This document shows positions 61,280-63,600 of a stretch of 63,600 nucleotides of DNA, piece after piece; position 1 is the stretch's first letter, and each line of letters opens with the position of its first letter. The stretch comes from Paenibacillaceae bacterium. GTDB lineage: Bacteria; Bacillota; Clostridia; Lachnospirales; Lachnospiraceae. The DNA is taken from contig SVDS01000012.1 of the NCBI GenBank assembly GCA_015057715.1, forward strand, positions 1 to 63,600. Direction: 5' to 3'. Position numbers and translations under genes: made by a program. The notes below the pieces were generated by a model, which was not told the DNA's origin, ran no database searches, and was given only the letters and a program-made list of their open reading frames with translations.

Positions 61280-63509
61280 ATTATCATTTAATGAGAGATG
61301 GGAATTCTTAAAATTACCGGCTGGTGATATATTGAATCCCATTATACCGGAGACATTGAGTGAGAATGATTATTGTAAGGTCACACTCCCTCATACATGG
61401 TATACGGACGAGGATCAGTACAGGGGTCTGGCTGTTTACCGGAAAATGCTTCTGGTCTCGGAAGAATGGAAGAACGTGTTTTTCGAATTTGAAGGTGCAG
61501 ATCAGCATTGCAAAGTCTTTGTGAACGGAACACAGATCGGGGAGCACCGGGGAGCATATTCCTGTTTCCGGGTTGAGTTACCTGTAACGTTTTTAACGGA
61601 AAAGGAACTGTGTTTGGAAGTATATGTGAGTAATGCTGAAAACAAGACAATATCGCCTATCTTTGGTGACTTCACCATTTTCGGGGGCTTATATCGCAAT
61701 GTGAACTTACTGATTACAGAAAAAGAGCATTTTGACTATCTGTATTATGGAACCAATGGAATAATCGCCAGTTCCAGTCTGGATGGTGAAACTGGATTGC
61801 TGGAGATTGAATCTCACGTAATTGCACCAGATGGAGCAATGATTCATTATCAGGTTATAAAGGATGATGGTAATGTAGCAACCCAGGTTACAGAACTGGC
61901 AAATGAAACAGTCAGATTTCAGATCCCACATCCTTACCTATGGAATGGAAAAGGAGAGGGCAGACTCTATGTACTGCGCGCAACTTTACTTGTAAATGGG
62001 AAAGAGGTAGATGAGGTTTGTGAAAAAATTGGTTTTCGCAGCATAAAAATGGATGCTGAGACTGGTTTTTATTTAAATGGTCAGAAAGAAAAAATCCGTG
62101 GTGTATCTATGCATCAGGATTTTGCAGGAGTATTTTCGGCTGTTAAGAAAGAGCATCAGGATATTAATTTTAAGTTAATTCAGGAAATCGGAGCAAATGC
62201 CCTTCGGCTTTCCCATTATCAGCATCCACAGTATCATTATGATCGCTGCGATGAGGAAGGATATATTGTATGGGCAGAGATTCCCATGCTTAAAATGACT
62301 GAGGACAGAGAACTGTTTGAAAACGCAAAGTACCAGCTGACTGAATTGATACTACAGAATATTCACCATCCATCCATCTGCTTCTGGGGAATACAAAATG
62401 AAATAGCCATGTTTAAGGATGCGCCTTACATGCATGAAATGTGCCGTGAATTATATTCCTATGCCCGTGAATTAGATGATACAAGACTGATAACGGGAGC
62501 AAATCTCTATACGGTAAAATTTGAAAGTGAATTAAACAAAATTACGGATATGGTTGGATATAATATTTATTTTGGCTGGTACTATGGACAGATGAATGAT
62601 TACGATCATTTTCTGGATCAGTTTCATGCTGCCTGCCCTGATATTCCAGTTGGTGTCAGCGAATATGGCGTTGATACAAACATAGCCCTTCATTCCGGGC
62701 AGCCGGCAGTGAGAGATTACTCTGAGGAATATCAGGCTTTGTACAGTGAAACTGTGTATCGGATTTTTGACAGCAAGGAGTATCTGTGGGGAAGCTTTGT
62801 ATGGAATATGTTTGACTTTTCCAGCTCCAGAAGGAATGAGGGGGGAAAGAAGTACATTAATCAGAAAGGTCTTGTAACATATGACCGTAAAGTAAGAAAA
62901 GATGCTTTCTATTATTATAAAGCAATGTGGTCAAAAGAACCGTTTATCCATATCTGCTCCAAACGCTTTGTTAAAAGGACAGAAAATGCTGTTGATATAA
63001 AAGTATATACAAACCAGAAAGAAGCTACATTGTATGGAAATCAGGGAAATGAATTAATCTGCTCTGCCCATAACAATGGAAATGGTACAGTAATTTTCAA
63101 ATATATCCAGTTATTACCGGGAGAAAATTCTTTTGTTGTCCGGAGTTTGGGAGATGATTGTACAGCGGATGAGGTAACTTTTGTAAAAGTAGATGAAAAA
63201 GAATCCTCCTATCAATTGCCTGATTCCGGTGCTGGTAAAGCAGTACGAAACTGGTTCTTAAAGGAAGATGATATCATCAGAGAAGGTTATTTTTCATTGA
63301 AGGACAGTGCTTATGATATTACACAAAATCAGGAGGCCATGAAGGTATTTTACAAATTCGCCCCTGTAACTGCCGAAACAGTAGAAAAGGAAGAAGGGAT
63401 TCCTTTAGGACTCTCTCTGCTTAGTATTCTTGGCCGTGATAAAGACCGTAATCCGGATTTTAAAATGGAAGATTTGAACGATGCATTAAATCAGATAAAA
63501 AAGTATTAG
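61272..63509 (+). CDS. Glycoside hydrolase family 2 (beta-galactosidase/beta-glucuronidase type)
   Basis: A 745-residue cytoplasmic GH2 enzyme. Order: sugar-binding jelly-roll (about 1-150), immunoglobulin-like domain (about 155-255), TIM barrel (about 265-560), then a C-terminal extension with further beta-domains. The acid/base is Glu377 in WGIQNEIAMF and the nucleophile Glu464 in VGVSEYGVD. RLSHYQHPQYHYDRCDEEG is the barrel signature. Beta-galactosidase, glucuronidase or mannosidase cannot be separated by eye; no glucuronidase-specific NxK motif was identified. The start overlaps the transporter gene. A perfect terminator follows at 63564. Confidence 0.9.
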   Translation: MNKLSFNERWEFLKLPAGDILNPIIPETLSENDYCKVTLPHTWYTDEDQYRGLAVYRKMLLVSEEWKNVFFEFEGADQHCKVFVNGTQIGEHRGAYSCFRVELPVTFLTEKELCLEVYVSNAENKTISPIFGDFTIFGGLYRNVNLLITEKEHFDYLYYGTNGIIASSSLDGETGLLEIESHVIAPDGAMIHYQVIKDDGNVATQVTELANETVRFQIPHPYLWNGKGEGRLYVLRATLLVNGKEVDEVCEKIGFRSIKMDAETGFYLNGQKEKIRGVSMHQDFAGVFSAVKKEHQDINFKLIQEIGANALRLSHYQHPQYHYDRCDEEGYIVWAEIPMLKMTEDRELFENAKYQLTELILQNIHHPSICFWGIQNEIAMFKDAPYMHEMCRELYSYARELDDTRLITGANLYTVKFESELNKITDMVGYNIYFGWYYGQMNDYDHFLDQFHAACPDIPVGVSEYGVDTNIALHSGQPAVRDYSEEYQALYSETVYRIFDSKEYLWGSFVWNMFDFSSSRRNEGGKKYINQKGLVTYDRKVRKDAFYYYKAMWSKEPFIHICSKRFVKRTENAVDIKVYTNQKEATLYGNQGNELICSAHNNGNGTVIFKYIQLLPGENSFVVRSLGDDCTADEVTFVKVDEKESSYQLPDSGAGKAVRNWFLKEDDIIREGYFSLKDSAYDITQNQEAMKVFYKFAPVTAETVEKEEGIPLGLSLLSILGRDKDRNPDFKMEDLNDALNQIKKY

Positions 63510-63563
63510 ATAATTTACAAATATAGAAATTAAGATTATAATTATTTTAACCATTTTATCTTT

Positions 63564-63592
63564 GGTATGTTGCGTGTGCAACATACCATTTT
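63564..63592. terminator. Perfect hairpin terminator after the GH2 gene
   Basis: GGTATGTTGC (63564-63573) pairs perfectly with GCAACATACC (63578-63587) around a GTGT loop, followed by ATTTTTAAATA. It ends the second sugar operon. Confidence 0.85.
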
Positions 63593-63600
63593 TAAATATA

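Overview
The window looks like chromosome of a low-GC, strictly anaerobic Firmicute, most likely a Lachnospiraceae member (Lacrimispora/Lachnoclostridium type). The reasons are the dus-greA-lysS block preceded by a small clostridial conserved gene, strong AGGAGG ribosome sites with some GTG and TTG starts, and oxygen-sensitive fermentation enzymes (4-hydroxybutyryl-CoA dehydratase, butyryl-CoA dehydrogenase with EtfAB). This is inferred from gene content; no 16S gene is present.

Layout. 1-1.9 kb: a cut-off uxaA-like altronate dehydratase gene facing left and a LacI regulator facing right, with two matching GTAAG-N2-CTTAC palindromes between them. 2-5.4 kb: housekeeping genes (small conserved protein, dusB, greA with a consensus promoter, lysS). 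5.5-17.5 kb: an accessory stretch with a broken phage lysozyme, a MocA-type oxidoreductase fused to two VOC domains, a Panacea-type toxin-antitoxin pair, an AAA-ATPase remnant, an HPr-like protein, an MBL hydrolase, a MazG-like protein, and a restriction-modification island (C5 methylase, Eco47II-type endonuclease, HNH nuclease, an unrecognised protein), then small conserved genes.

17.7-35.5 kb: a 4-hydroxybutyrate-to-butyrate region. It encodes a SucD-like dehydrogenase, 4-hydroxybutyrate dehydrogenase, two CoA-transferases and 4-hydroxybutyryl-CoA dehydratase. After a second LysR gene comes an unusual block: a MaoC fusion, an acyl carrier protein, LuxE-like and LuxC-like proteins, an AMP-forming ligase, acyl-CoA dehydrogenase and EtfBA. 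The first set would make crotonyl-CoA from succinyl-CoA and the last set would reduce it to butyryl-CoA. The ACP/LuxE/LuxC/ligase set in the middle looks like a carrier-bound acid-to-aldehyde reduction pathway of unknown product.

35.6-51.6 kb: a phenolic-degradation region. A LysR gene faces a run that matches the anaerobic phloroglucinol pathway: hydroxyacyl-CoA-dehydrogenase-like protein, cupin, SDR reductase, cyclase-family ring hydrolase, BKACE cleavage enzyme, thiolase and a two-subunit CoA-transferase. It ends in a PhlG/phloretin-hydrolase-type C-C hydrolase with its zinc ligands. A 52-bp tandem repeat carrying the ribosome site lies before the thiolase. A PucR regulator then faces a four-gene redox operon (Fe-S flavoprotein, fumarate-reductase-like flavoprotein, a large Fe-S/FAD protein and a NuoF-like protein) that could reduce a C=C bond in a related phenolic compound.

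51.7-63.6 kb: two sugar-uptake loci, each with an AraC regulator facing a GPH-type transporter. The first also has a carboxylesterase, a HAD phosphatase and a GH3 glycosidase; the second has a GH2 glycosidase. Taken with the preceding region, one reading is a route from plant flavonoid or phenolic glycosides, through de-esterification, deglycosylation and C-C cleavage to phloroglucinol, then to acetyl-CoA and butyrate. The individual families are clear; this overall pathway is a hypothesis.
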